Positions 1-10,928 of a stretch of DNA of 64,000 nt are shown here, piece by piece. The notes below the pieces were generated by a model. That model was given only the letters and a program-made list of their open reading frames with translations, was not told the DNA's origin and searched no databases. Source of the DNA: Chondrus crispus. Taxonomy: Eukaryota; Rhodophyta; Florideophyceae; Gigartinales; Gigartinaceae. The DNA lies in the NCBI RefSeq assembly GCF_000350225.1, contig NW_005179066.1:1-64000 (forward strand), given 5' to 3'. Made by a program: the position numbers and the translations under genes. The stretch's first letter is position 1. The number at the start of each line of letters is the position of its first letter.

Positions 1-409
1 CGTCGCGCCTCGCGTCCTTGACCGAAATTTTCAACGAGGCTAGGACCTCCGGCTCCAGACCGTCGGTCGCCTCAACTCGCTCCTTCTCGACGAGATCCAC
101 TCGAGCCAACAGCTCTCCCAAAACGGTGTGGAACTCGGATGCTTGCAACTCCAGTTGCTTCCGGACGAGGGCTAATTCAGCCTCGAGATTTTTCTTCGCT
201 TCTTCGCGAATTTCGCTGCTCATCTTCTCCAACTTCTCGTCGAGGTCAGTCTTGTCGGCGGCTATCCCCGTAGGGGATTCTTGATCTCCGGGGTCCGTGG
301 CCGTATTGGCCTGGCTCCGGGTGCGAGGACCCCTCGGGATCCTCGACGCTCGTGCCGATCCGGCTCTGCTCGCCACGGGACCGACGTCCCCGGGTGCGCT
401 TGTTGACAT
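1..409 (-). CDS. gag N-terminus of an LTR retrotransposon (partial)
   Basis: An open frame starts at the ATG at 407-409 on the minus strand and runs off the left edge, giving about 136 residues. The first ~50 residues are Ser/Ala/Arg/Pro-rich and probably disordered. They are followed by a charged heptad-like stretch (LDEKLEKM, EEAKKNLEAELALVRKQLEL, LLARVDLVEKE) that looks like a coiled coil, as in many Gag proteins. It begins 180 bases inside the LTR at 589-1480, reading away from it, which is where gag should be in a 5' LTR-leader-gag arrangement. The assignment rests on position and coiled-coil character; no capsid motif or zinc knuckle is visible because the rest lies outside the window. 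Confidence 0.5.
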   Translation of the reverse strand, partial: MSTSAPGDVGPVASRAGSARASRIPRGPRTRSQANTATDPGDQESPTGIAADKTDLDEKLEKMSSEIREEAKKNLEAELALVRKQLELQASEFHTVLGELLARVDLVEKERVEATDGLEPEVLASLKISVKDARRD

Positions 410-525
410 CGCTCGTACGAGCGGACCTACGCAGCAAAAAAGTTACAAACAGAAAGAAAATAAAAAAAAAGAGTCCGTTACCCAGACCACTTTTGTAGAG
501 TGTCTCCAGACCGAGACTGTCGTCG

Positions 526-585
526 ACAAAAATTCTAGGTCGGGTCTCCTGAACAGTAAACAAAAATTCTAGGTCGGGTCTCCTG
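526..585. repeat. 34-bp tandem duplication in the retrotransposon leader
   Basis: A 26-base block beginning ACAAAAATTCTAGGTCGGGT occurs at 526-551 and again at 560-585, so the unit is 34 bases. It lies directly inside the 5' LTR, where a primer-binding site is expected. I see no obvious match to a tRNA 3' end beginning TGG. Confidence 0.8.
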
Positions 586-588
586 TTT

Positions 589-1480
589 TGTAGTGCAATG
601 CGCCTGTCGGGCAGAGACCGCGGTCCGATGGTCCAGCAAAAACAACAACAGCAACAAAAAGAAGAACTGCCGATGGCACAGCGCTACGGAGTGTCCGACT
701 CTCCCTTCTCCGTTTAAACGAGCTTGCTACTCGTAGTAGCTCGGATCCCTGATCGGGGGGGCACAGAGAAATAGCCCGGCCCGGGATCGGTGTGGTAGAG
801 ACTTGCGAAGAGATCTGCCCGACCAGTGTGGAGTGGGGCGCGTACGTAGGTACCCCGGTTCCACTGGGTTCTAAGGCCAATGCTCGTTGAGCTTCTTCGA
901 CACCTTGTAACGCGACAAGGCCTTCGACGGGGGCGTCGCAACGCAGCCCGACGGGATGAAATGAAAGTAGCAGCGCTACGTCAACTGTGTCGCCCGAAGG
1001 CTCGAAACACCTACACCGGTTCGGTCGCAACCGAGGCCGATGGCACCAACACAAGATAAGGGAAAAATAGGTAGAATTAGAGATAGAAAAGGATAGGGAA
1101 ATAAAGGAAAGAGAAAAGGGAACCCCGAGCGATAGAGGATGCCGTAGGTTTAGGTAAAAGGGAGCGTCTTGATAGAGACGGACTTCGACCAAGGCGACAT
1201 TCAACTCCGGCAACTCGGGTTACCTTTACTGACTTGGTCGTCAGAGGGCTAAGGTATATATCGCCCCGCCGGAGCCAGTACAGTAGCTCGCGGCGCTAGA
1301 TCCTAGATCTAATCTAGTGTCAGCAAAATTAATGCCAACTAATTAACTAAATAAAATAAAATAATTAAAAATTAAAACTGTGCAATTATTCACACGTGTG
1401 TCCCCCAAACCCGGACTACTCTTCATATCCAAATGTTTTCCTTTCTTTTCACCCCCTTTCCAGGTGCGTATTGCACTACA
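589..1480 (-). repeat. LTR (5' LTR of a minus-strand gypsy element)
   Basis: The 892-base block is bounded by the perfect inverted termini TGTAGTGCAAT and ATTGCACTACA. It is a close inverted copy of 8743-9797. In minus orientation it is followed by a leader and the gag ORF (409 to 1), so it is read as a 5' LTR. A TATATA motif lies near 1255-1260. Its right end abuts integrase codons at 1481, which means the minus-strand element was inserted into the pol gene of an older plus-strand element. The other end of the insertion, and so the target duplication, is outside the window. Confidence 0.85.
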
Positions 1481-3313
1481 GAAATCCCATGCTTTACGGC
1501 CGAACCGGCCGAGGGTACAGTGGAGGACGAGGAAAGTTTTGACGTGATAGACGACATCCTCGCTCTTAAGGGGGGGACCGCCCCTGATCGCCTCGATCAA
1601 TTACAAGCTGTCACTCCGGAGGAGCTCATTCGCGAGCAAGCCGTCGACCCCTTCTGCAATCGCATCAAGGAAGAAATGGACGCCGGAAAGGTGAGAACGT
1701 TCAGCGTGGAGACCGAGGAATTCGAAGGAACTCTATGCCGTACCGCGGCAGAGTTTGTACAAGTGGTGATACCACAATCATTAAGGGACCGCGTCCTAGG
1801 GTTGAGCCACTACGCAAAATTGGCAGGCCACCGGGGAGGCAGGAAACTTTACAAGACATTGAGAAGATATTTTTATTGGCCTACGATGGCCCTAGACTGC
1901 TACGCAGTCGCGAAGAATTGCGCCGCATGTGCGCGGGAAAGGGTGAAGTTAAGAAGAAACACGAAGGAAATGAAGCTGTTCACGCCCAAAGCCCCGCTGG
2001 AGTTTGTCGCCATCGACATCCTCGGCGAGTTAATTACAACTAAACGAGGGAATCGGTATATTCTCGTGATCAGCGATCGATACTCGAAACTGGTACGAAC
2101 CGTACCGTTGAAGAAGATATCAGCTGCGCACATCGCACAAGCCTTCGTTCACCATTGGGTATTCGTGTACGGACCGCCGGTCAAGCTGCTGTCCGACAAT
2201 GGAACACAGTTCACAGCCCGGTTCTTTCAGAATGTCTGCCGAATTCTCCGCATACGCAATGTGTTCACGACTATGTACCACCCGCAAGCCAACGGCCAAG
2301 TTGAGAGGTTTAACCGCACGCTGACTTCCGCGTTGCGAAAATATGTTGTAGAGAATCCCAAGGACTGGGACCTATTTAGCGACGCTGTGACGTTTGCATA
2401 CAACACGCAAGTTCATCGAACTACGAACACGAACATTGCACCCTTCGAGCTGGTGTTAGCTCGGGCGCCGAGAAGCATTGCGTTACAAGCGCAGCCAAGT
2501 TTGGAAGGATTTAGCTCGAATCGAGGGTATTACCTGAAATGGCAGTCGTGGTTGGAAAGCCTGATGAAAGGCGCTGATAAGAGCCTGCGAAAAGAACAAG
2601 CGCGCTACAAGCGAAACTTTGACGCAAGGATTCGCAAACCGAAGTATGACATCCCCTCAGGATCCTACGTTTTCCTCCGGAAGGAACAGGGGACCGCAAC
2701 AGAACCTAGACATAAGCTCGCACAAGTTGCCACGGGACCGTATGCAGTCAAGAAATCAGATAAGAACACGGTTGTCGTCGCCATAGGCGACCAAGAAGAG
2801 CGGGTTTCGCGAGATAGAGTCGAATTAGCCCCTAGTCCCATGGACTACATGCCGATATCAGGCCTACGACAGGCTCTACAGTTCCTCAGCGGACGCGAGG
2901 GGAATCAAGAACGCGACGCGATGGAGAGTGAGGAAGGTCCTCCCACGCGAGCGCAGATGTTAGAGGACGAGGAAGATGTTGTCAGTCGAAACCTGTCAGC
3001 GGAGATACCGCAAGACTTACGAAGGACAAGTAATTCAGAAGAGTTGGAGGAGTCGGAGAATCATCAGGAGGGGGAAGAAATTAACCCCAGACGCGAGGAA
3101 GAAAATGAGAATGCCGAGTACGTGATAGAAAAGATCATCGATCACGGGTATCAAGATGAGGAATTAGTCCTCAGGGTGAAATGGTATGGATATGAGACGA
3201 AGGACGCGACGTGGGAACCAGTCGCGCAATTACCGCGCAGCGCCGTGGTGAGATATTTCCGAAGGAAGAAGTTATCCTTGCCGCCGCAAGTCGGACGCGC
3301 CCAAGCGGGGTAA
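1481..3313 (+). CDS. chromoviral Ty3/gypsy integrase with C-terminal chromodomain (pol 3' part)
   Basis: This is the C-terminal part of a gypsy Pol polyprotein. Reading the frame from the ATG at 1433 (626 residues), the first 16 residues belong to the inserted LTR, so the true integrase starts at 1481 with no start codon of its own. Visible are the HHCC zinc-binding module (H126, H133, C163, C166), the catalytic D195 (AIDILG), D255 (SDNGTQF) and E291 (NGQVERFNRT), an acidic linker, and a chromodomain at about 562-612 (YVIEKIIDHG, LRVKWYGY, ATWEP). It would catalyse cDNA insertion, with the chromodomain steering it to modified histones. Reverse transcriptase and RNase H are missing because the LTR at 589-1480 cuts the frame. 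The integrase itself has no internal stop. Confidence 0.93.
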   Translation, partial: EIPCFTAEPAEGTVEDEESFDVIDDILALKGGTAPDRLDQLQAVTPEELIREQAVDPFCNRIKEEMDAGKVRTFSVETEEFEGTLCRTAAEFVQVVIPQSLRDRVLGLSHYAKLAGHRGGRKLYKTLRRYFYWPTMALDCYAVAKNCAACARERVKLRRNTKEMKLFTPKAPLEFVAIDILGELITTKRGNRYILVISDRYSKLVRTVPLKKISAAHIAQAFVHHWVFVYGPPVKLLSDNGTQFTARFFQNVCRILRIRNVFTTMYHPQANGQVERFNRTLTSALRKYVVENPKDWDLFSDAVTFAYNTQVHRTTNTNIAPFELVLARAPRSIALQAQPSLEGFSSNRGYYLKWQSWLESLMKGADKSLRKEQARYKRNFDARIRKPKYDIPSGSYVFLRKEQGTATEPRHKLAQVATGPYAVKKSDKNTVVVAIGDQEERVSRDRVELAPSPMDYMPISGLRQALQFLSGREGNQERDAMESEEGPPTRAQMLEDEEDVVSRNLSAEIPQDLRRTSNSEELEESENHQEGEEINPRREEENENAEYVIEKIIDHGYQDEELVLRVKWYGYETKDATWEPVAQLPRSAVVRYFRRKKLSLPPQVGRAQAG

Positions 3314-6300
3314 CACCCGTTGGGATGTCGTCAAGTGGGAATTGGTACTTTGAGACGCGGCGCGAAGACAGGGAAGAGTGGTGCTCACAGGAGTCGGGAC
3401 AGCAGAGAGTAAGGAGATGGAGGGAAGAAGTGAGATAGGCAATTTTCCCTTGACCGCTGCACATGTAGAGAGCGGCGAGTGTCGCCCTCCAAAGAAATGG
3501 AGGAGTTACTGTAGTCTCCGGTGTAGATAATACGCAAATTACGTATGATCACGCGTCGCGGTCGTGCGCACGTGATATGACGTTTGGATCAGTGATCCGC
3601 CCCGGTCCAATTTGATTTGATGAAAATTCTATGGGGCATTTTAAGAATGGACAAACGGACAATTGTCGCACGGGAAAATGCGAAACACAGAAGTAGAAGT
3701 GCAATGTGAATTTTAACGAAAGTTAAGGGAACGGTACCGCTGGTCGAGAGTACAGGACGTGGAGATATTCGCGAAGTCAAGTTCGAGCATCTGCGACGGG
3801 CTGCAACACGCCACCGACGCCGCCCATGCTCCGACTGAGTCGCAAGGAAGTCCTGATGGGAACGCCGATGACGTACAGCAGTCGTGCGCGCGGTACCACC
3901 TCTAACGGGTTTCTGATTTTCTTTTGTCATCAATGTTTTTGTTTTGTTTGTATCGCTCAACAGGACCTCGTTACCGAGTAGAAGTAGAGGGAAATAGATC
4001 GTCTGGTAGACGACCGACGATCGTCGCAAAAAGACTTCAGACAAGCATGCGAGGAGGCACAAAACGACGCCCCGTGTCGCGGGCTGTTCGCAATTGAGGG
4101 CGAGCCGAAGAAGCAACACCGTGTCGCAAGCTCACGGTATCACGCGAGCAATTACACGACTGACTTCGTCATCGACGAGAAGGTTAATGTGTCAACACAA
4201 TCAGAAAGGATGGGTTTCACCGCGTGCACATTCGTTTCGTCCCACGAGCGACCTATGTACCCGCCTACCTCCCAAGTCCTTCCTTCTCTTCTTTTGCTTT
4301 TGTTTTGTTTTCGTTTTCTGTCTCTTTTCTTTTTTTCGTTTCTTTTGTGACATGCAGGGCACAGACCCCGAACCACGGGGAGCGGAAAGAAAGCTGCGCG
4401 ACGTGCGCCGGTCGACGTCCTTGCTAGGAAGACTTACGAACCGACGATCGCCACTAATCTACGACGCGTTGGTTCAAGTGGAGACGGAGAGCCAAGTGTC
4501 TGTTCGTTTTGCGAGGACGGCAAATTGCGAGACCCCCCCTGCCTGTCAGGAATAATGTGCTGCGTGAGGAGCTGGAAGGATGTCCGAAGAACATAAAAAG
4601 AATATGTATATACATGTATACAATGCAGTGACTGGAGTCACGCACGAAATCGAAGGAGCGGATTGCTGTCGCTCGTTGGAATGGGGGATGTCGTGGCACA
4701 AGCAAGGGTGGAGACTTTCGGTCCGTCACCGTCTTAAACCACCTGGAAAGGTGCGCGCGTTAACGCACGAAACTATACTGCACGGAGTAGGTGAATTGTT
4801 CGCTCGCCGTTTCCCTACAATGATAACGAAAATCGGCTTGCCGCCGTTACTGAGGAGGTCACATTTCGTGGCATCTCGTTCGAAGAAGACAGTATTCGTC
4901 AAAGACAGGCGTGTCATAAAGTGATACGAGCTCCGGCGCCCTTTACGAATCTTTTTATTGTTGCAGTGTCGACGCGAGGGAGATTAGAACCATGGCCACC
5001 GATTTCTGTTGACAGTCGCGGACACGAGTGGCCTCGGTCGCACGACAACCGAACGAGGAAAAGAATGAGGATTTGTCCCCACACCCCGGCTACGTAGCAC
5101 CCCCGAAGTTCAGAAACTGGTAATGATTTCCGAGAACGGATGTCTGAAATACTTCCCGCAGTGTCCCCCGACGGTTAGGAGGGTAACCATAAAATGGACG
5201 TCTCGTTCAAATCCCGACTGCAGGCTGAGGACACTGCCAAACACCTGTACACGTGTCGAATTCGTGCACGACACTTTGTCCTTGCAAGGCTTAAATTGCG
5301 ATGAAGCCTCTGAGCCAAGGCCCAGAACCCTGTGACTCCCGTCGTCGACGTCGACATTTCGAGACCTGCGTATCAGCGACGACGAAAGGGAAATGACGGC
5401 GCCGACTTCGCGCCGACGACGCGGTGGTGCTCAGAGGACATAATAGAGGATACATTGACACCACTTCATTTCACATGAGGCAACCACGAGGACAACTCGA
5501 CGACAACGTCACAAAGGAAAGAGAGACTGTAAGGACAGTGTAGCTCGAGAACACGGCCCCACCGGCTGCAATGGATATAAGGCCAAAGCAACCAAACCTC
5601 AGGGACGCCGCACACTTCGGTGGGGTCGGCTCCGTAAGAACAACAAGTGCTCGACGAAGACAGACGCGTTCCCAGGCGACGCAAGTCTAGCCGCGCCTTC
5701 AGAAATTTTATTGGGGCATGTAGAAACGTGAATTAACGAGACAACCCGGATCGCGAGGTGTAAACCTCCTCAGATCGGATACCGGGAACAATGAGGTAGA
5801 GAAAAAAATGTTACGACAAAGTAGCTGCTGAGACGTGAACGTCAATTAACATGACGTTGGTGGGTCGAAAGGGAAGTGCAAATATAGAGAGGACAACTGG
5901 ATAACGCGCACATGGTCACTCACTGCCAGTGAACAGGGAAGAGCGCGCCGCGCTCGCTTTAATGACGTCCTCGCACACGGCGATTGCTACGAGGATCCCG
6001 TGTACCCGTTGCGACACTCCCAAGACACTCGCCACGCGAGGTCGACGCACAAGGTGGAAAGGAACATTTAAAATATTCTTACAGGGTTCGCGTGCCAGGC
6101 GCGGGAAAGGAGGAGCGAAGGCCACGCTTTAGAGTGAAGGGATCACACAGTACTCCCCCCCTCCGATGACGCGCAGAACTTAAGGAAAATCAGGGAACTC
6201 GAGGACGGTTTGACGCCGTCATTTTGAGATGGGGAAGTTGCCGGACGCGGTGAGAAAGAGGAGGGCATCGTAGTAGGTCTAGGCTGAGGTCGGTCACGGC

Positions 6301-6764
6301 CCCGACAGTCGAACAAGACATCTACGCATCTGCCGCACAGCGCTCCCTGAGCGCGCCCAAGGAATGGAATACCCAGGGTATTTTCAATGCCACACCGCTC
6401 GAAATGGGTTGGAGGTGAAGTAGGGCTCTCGCTGTCATACTACCTGCAGATATTTGTTGACCTGATTGGAAAGGAGGGAAAGCCGCGCCAGGGCTGCGGT
6501 AAAGAGGAGGAAATTGGGAAAAAGAGGAGGAGATTGACAGAAGATGATGTGCGAACGCAAGGGCAGGGTGCATACAATAAGAGGAGGAAGTCTACGGACC
6601 AAGAGGTGACCGGAGACGGATGGAGGCATGTTGCAACGAAAATGAAAAAGGAAAAACAAAAAAAGGAAGAGGAGGAAGCTGAGGAGGAGAGAACGCATAT
6701 TTACTCTCACAAGAGGGATAATGAGGCGAAAAGGGGTCATGAGGGATCGGCCGTGAACAGCAGA
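3314..6764. other. non-coding 3' region of the gypsy element
   Basis: About 3.4 kb lies between the integrase stop and the antisense ORF. The short open frames on both strands are compositionally biased (for example a Lys/Glu-rich one at 6387-6833) and show no known domain. It is long for a chromovirus 3' region, as in elements that carry extra ORFs after integrase. Confidence 0.5.
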
Positions 6765-8617
6765 TCAACGGGACGGAGCACCAGAGCCGCTTTCCTTCGG
6801 CAGAGAGGTGAGGAGACGGGCGAGGACGCGTAGGTCCTCCAGAGTTGCACCCTGCAGCGCCTCTGCCTCTACGCCACGGGCCCGGAGAAGTCGATGATAG
6901 ACGCCTGAGGCGGTGTTATTTTCTTTGGGAACTGAGGGTGAAGGAAGAGCCAAGGCAGGCGTGACGGGTGGCTCCTCACGTACAGGGGAAGTCTGACGTG
7001 GGGTCGGACCCACGTCAGACGGCGGCACTTCCCGGACTGATAGGGTTTCGGTTGAGTTTGTTGAGGGAAACACGACGCGAGGAGGACTTTCGCGTGTGGA
7101 TGGACCCACCGGAGGGGGGTGTGGCAGTGAACGAGCTGGCTGAGGTGGAATTGCAGGCAAAGACGGCTCGGTGAGACAAGGCGTTGGGGACTGTACGTCC
7201 AGCGTGGAAGGTTGGACCGCGGAACGAGGAGACGAAGGGCCGGACGGTCGAGAGCACACGCTCTCTGCACGAGGGTCCACGCATCGCTCGGGAACCGCGT
7301 CGGGGATGGGGATTTGATTCCCGAACTGTCCACTCAGTCGAGCTTCTGAGGATGAGCACAACGTCGACGTCCAGGGGTTAAACCAGACGAAGTCGCCCGC
7401 TGCGCTGTGACTACGTCCGGGAGAAAAGGAGGTACGTCGCTTTGCGAAGGAGCGGGAAGAGTTGTGAGGGGGACGCTGTCCCAGTCGATCTGCCTAATTT
7501 TGTCGAGCAGCGAGTGCAACTCAAGGTCGGTGTCGGCGCCACCCAGGGGGACAGTGTAATCCAGAAGGCACATGAGCTTAACGAGCTTCGGGGGAAGGTA
7601 CCACAGACGCCAACAATCATACGCCTCCCAAAGCAAGGTGCTAGCGACCTTCACGCACCACTCGGTCATGAAGACAACCCACAACCCGTGTCGGGGGTCG
7701 TTCAGGTGGCTGCCGAAGTATGTAAGGATGGGGCCCAATTCCGACCAAAATCCTTGGCAGACTTCAAACTGACCCCACCATGAGGGAAGCTGCTGGTATC
7801 GGTTGACGTAGGGTGACCGCGCGATCTCCCCCGCCTCGATCATTTGGTATGCCAGGAAGTATTCTGTGTCCGCCCTCATTTTGCGCTCGTACCGAACGGT
7901 GTGTTGGAAGAAGAAGAGGTTCCCGCGTTTCATGCGCCGGAAATTAACAGGGTGAATCGCACGCGTCCACGACATTGCGTCATTCGTCACTGTCAATTGG
8001 TTATGCCATAAGCGGTTCGCTTCCAGTACGGGGTCACCATGGGTCCAACTGAGGAGACTTTCAAGATAATGGCGCTCCCCCTCCGTGCGGAATCTCCACG
8101 TGTCGCAGCCGAAGGAAGGAGGAATAAGGGTGTCGGTCAAATGGAGGTCAAGCCGGGCGAGTACAGTGTCCATGAATCGCAGGGACAAGGTGCGACGGCC
8201 GCGTGGAGAGGAGTGACGAAGGATGGAGGTAGGAATGGCAATGCGGGCGCGCCAGTCAAAAGTGCGAATGGCTTGTAGGGGTAGTTGACCTGGTAACATG
8301 CCAGCGCCGTCTTCAAAACTATGTTCGATGGCAGCAACATCGCGGACGCCCACAGGGGAGAACCACTGGGAAGAGGCAAATAGGGAAGGATGTTCACGCA
8401 TGGATTTGTCTTGTAGCTCATCGAGCGAGGGGTATCGACGGGCTACCCAAGAAGAATGGTAGCCCGGATGGAAGGCCGGTTCGGTAGGGTTGGTAACAGG
8501 AGGTAGACGGGGTATGGAAGGAAGACCCCGGGGCACTTCGGGCTTGCGAGGAAAGCCCACACCCGGACGCTTACGGGTGGCACTATCGTCCGAGTGTTCC
8601 GACGGAGAAGGAAGCAT
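6765..8617 (-). pseudogene. long antisense ORF between integrase and 3' LTR, frameshifted
   Basis: A 427-residue frame starts at the ATG at 8617 and ends at 7334. A second frame continues to 6765, and its coding-like reading can be followed upstream to about 7400 (GDFVWFNPWTS). One indel near 7400 therefore probably splits a protein of roughly 615 residues. The N-terminal two thirds is rich in Trp, Tyr and Phe and looks like a folded domain (RTFDWRARI, LWHNQLTVTNDAMSWTRAI). The rest is Pro/Ser-rich, ending in a short helical tail (LEDLRVLARLLTSL). I recognise no family and see no signal peptide. It is antisense to the element that contains it, with its ATG 114 bases from the polypurine tract, so an antisense promoter in the 3' LTR could drive it. 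A host-derived insert is the alternative. Confidence 0.5.
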
Positions 8618-8730
8618 GGTATTTTCGTCTTACCCTTGTAGGAACGCCGCGCAGAGTAATTGATGACTGGGAAACACGGTAAGGAACGGCAGGAGATTAT
8701 ACGATGGCTTGGCGCTGTACAAGGGCGCTC

Positions 8731-8740
8731 AGGAGGGGGA
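8731..8740 (+). promoter_or_regulatory. polypurine tract of plus-strand gypsy element
   Basis: AGGAGGGGGA lies two bases before the TGTGG start of the LTR at 8743. This is the expected place for the plus-strand DNA primer, and it fixes that LTR as a 3' LTR in plus orientation. Confidence 0.7.
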
Positions 8741-8742
8741 TA

Positions 8743-9797
8743 TGTGGTGCAATAATGGGCTCTACAGGGGGGTGGAAAGGAAGGAAAATATTTGGATTTG
8801 GATATGAAAAGTTGTCCGGGTTGGGGGGACACACGTGTGAATAACTGCACAGTTTTAATTTTTAATTATTTTATTTTATTTAGTTAATTAGTTGGCATTA
8901 ATTTTGCTGACAGTAGATTAGATCTAGGATCTAGCGCCGCGAGCTACCGTAGTGGCTCCGGCGGGGCGATATATACCTTAGCCCTCTGACCACCAAGTCA
9001 GTAAAGGTAACCCGAGTTGCCGGAGTTGAATGTCGCCTTGGTCGAAGTCCGTCTCTACCAAGACGCTCCCTTTTACCTAAGCCTACGGCATCCTCTATCG
9101 CTCGGGGGTTTCTTTTCTTTTTCCTTTATTCCCTATCCTTTTCTATCTCTAATTCTACCTATTTTTCCCTTATCTTGTGTTGGTGCCATCGGCCTCGGTT
9201 GCGACCGAACCGGTGTAGGTGTTTCGAGCCACCGGGCGACACAGTTGACGTAGCGCTGCTACTGTGACCCATTTTCCGACGGAGACCGTTGCAACGACGT
9301 CTCCCTCGAAGGGCTCCGTCGTATTACGAGCCAGTGTTGGTACCATCGGTGTCGGTTGCGACCGAACCGGTGTAGGTGTTTCGAGCCATCGGGCGGCACG
9401 GTTGACGTAGCGCTGCTACTTTCATTTCATCCCGTCGGGCTGTGTTGCGACGCCCGCGTCGAAGGCCTTGTCGCGTTACAAGGTGTCGAAGAAGCTCAAC
9501 GAGCATTGGCCTTACAACCCAGTGGAACCGGGGTACCTAAGTACGCGTCCCACCCCACACTCGTCGAGCAGTTCTCTTCCCAAGTCTCTACCACACCGAT
9601 CCCGGGCCGGGCTATTTCTCTGTGCCCCCCCTATCAGGGATCTGAGCTACTCCGAGTCGCAAGCTCGTTTAAACGGAGAAGGGAGAGTCGGACACTCCGT
9701 AGCGCTGTGCGATCGGCAGTTCTTCTTTTTGCTGCTGTTGTTGTTTTTGCTGGACCATCGGACCGCGGTCTCTGGCTGACAGGCGCATTGCACTACA
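8743..9797 (+). repeat. LTR (3' LTR of plus-strand gypsy element)
   Basis: The 1055-base LTR starts TGTGGTGCAAT and ends ATTGCACTACA. It is the inverted counterpart of the LTR at 589-1480. It is longer mainly because of an internal duplication: 9177-9263 recurs at 9334-9420 with a 157-base period. A GATATATACC motif at about 8967-8977 is a likely TATA box. Its right end falls inside the protease gene of another element (9798-10674), so the plus-strand element inserted there; ccaca (9798-9802) is the candidate 5-base target duplication. Confidence 0.85.
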
Positions 9798-10674
9798 CCA
9801 CATAAGTCTCTTCTTCCGACGAGTTTTCTGAGGCGAACGACTCGACATCAGAAGTGAAGTCCTCACTATCGGTCTCCGAATCCGCGACGATAGGACTTAC
9901 TTGGTCAAACTCCAGACTCATTTTCACGGTTTTGTTTCCGATCACCATTCTAACAGACTGGTGACCTAGATCGATGCAGGCTTGAAGTCCTTCGAGAGTT
10001 GGATACCCGATTAAGATGTCAACTGGGGATCCTTCAACAACCAAGAAGTGGAGTGAAGTAACAGCGCCGTTGAACGTTACAGGAACTTCCTCGATGGAAC
10101 CCGGGCAGGTTGTCTTTTGTCCATTGGCGACGATAATCTTCGTCGAGGTCGGCTTTGGAGACAGAGAGAGCTTCGATGCCACAGAAGCATTCATAACATT
10201 AGGGATAGCTCCTGAGTCTAACAACGCCTTCATTTGTGTCCCGTAGACTTCTACCGAAACTACTTTCCGACGTTTCGGCAAAGTACCGATCGAAGCAGCT
10301 ACGGGGCGTCTAGGGCGACTGTTGAACAAACGACGGATCTCTTTCTTGGCCTCGTCGCCATCTCCTCGAATCAGTTGACCGAATGTCAAACCAGAGGGGG
10401 CGTTCGCGAGGGAAGAAACCACATCGTACTTTCCCGAGTGCTCTTGGACGGCGTTCTTCTTACTCGTCCTCTTCTTTCTTGTTCGACGGCCGGGCTTAGA
10501 AGGTTTCCCCATGTGGTTCGAAGTCCAGTACTTACGCGGGTTGAGAAGGGACGGGATTGGCCCGCCGCCACCATCCTTTCGCGTCTTGGCCACCGGCTCT
10601 CCATCGGCGTTTCTCTTGACTGATACCACTAACTTCTCATCAGCAGGGAGCTTGTTGTGCGCCACAACATTCAT
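9798..10674 (-). pseudogene. retropepsin-containing gag-pol fragment truncated by LTR insertion
   Basis: From the ATG at 10674 the frame runs about 290 residues. A basic, low-complexity N-terminal third is followed by an aspartic protease domain with the active site LLDSGA (D153), a KIIVANGQKT segment and the closing hydrophobic motif DILIGYPTLEG. It ends in an acidic tail and reaches its TAG only inside the LTR start, so the natural C-terminus (reverse transcriptase onward) was cut off by insertion of the element ending at 9797. It overlaps the upstream zinc-knuckle frame by ATGA in a different frame, a layout compatible with ribosomal frameshifting or reinitiation. The protease residues look intact, but the gene is broken. 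Confidence 0.85.
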
Positions 10675-10928
10675 CTGGTTCCTGCGGAGCCCGTCGGTGT
10701 ACCCGACACGGCAATATCCGTCTGGGTCTTCTTAGGGGAGTAAGCGCCGCTACCTCCCCTCTGTGGACCAATCCTAGCCCAACAGCTTGTCTCTGAATGA
10801 CCAAATTTTCCACAGCGAGGGCATTTCGTGTCCTTATGCGGATTCGCATCGCATCTAATAGCGCCATGACCCGGTCGCTTGCAATAAGAACAAGTACGAT
10901 CATGGGCGGGGCGGTGTAGCATAAACAC
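10671..10928 (-). CDS. Gag nucleocapsid fragment with two CCHC zinc knuckles
   Basis: The frame (about 85 residues) contains CSYCKRPGHGAIRC and CPRCGKFGHSETSC, two CX2CX4HX4C knuckles that bind RNA during packaging. It has no convincing ATG at its 5' end: the frame simply stays open upstream, and the capsid part of Gag is missing or unrecognisable beyond 10930. Its stop overlaps the start of the protease frame. Confidence 0.85.
   Translation of the reverse strand: MFMLHRPAHDRTCSYCKRPGHGAIRCDANPHKDTKCPRCGKFGHSETSCWARIGPQRGGSGAYSPKKTQTDIAVSGTPTGSAGTR

Noticed and set aside
6387..6833. 148-residue Lys/Glu-rich plus-strand frame
   Set aside because: Purine-rich low-complexity sequence without homology or start context; not supported as a gene.
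589..9797. Treating the two LTRs as one element's pair
   Set aside because: They are in opposite orientation and each has its own gag or pol context; nested insertion explains them better.
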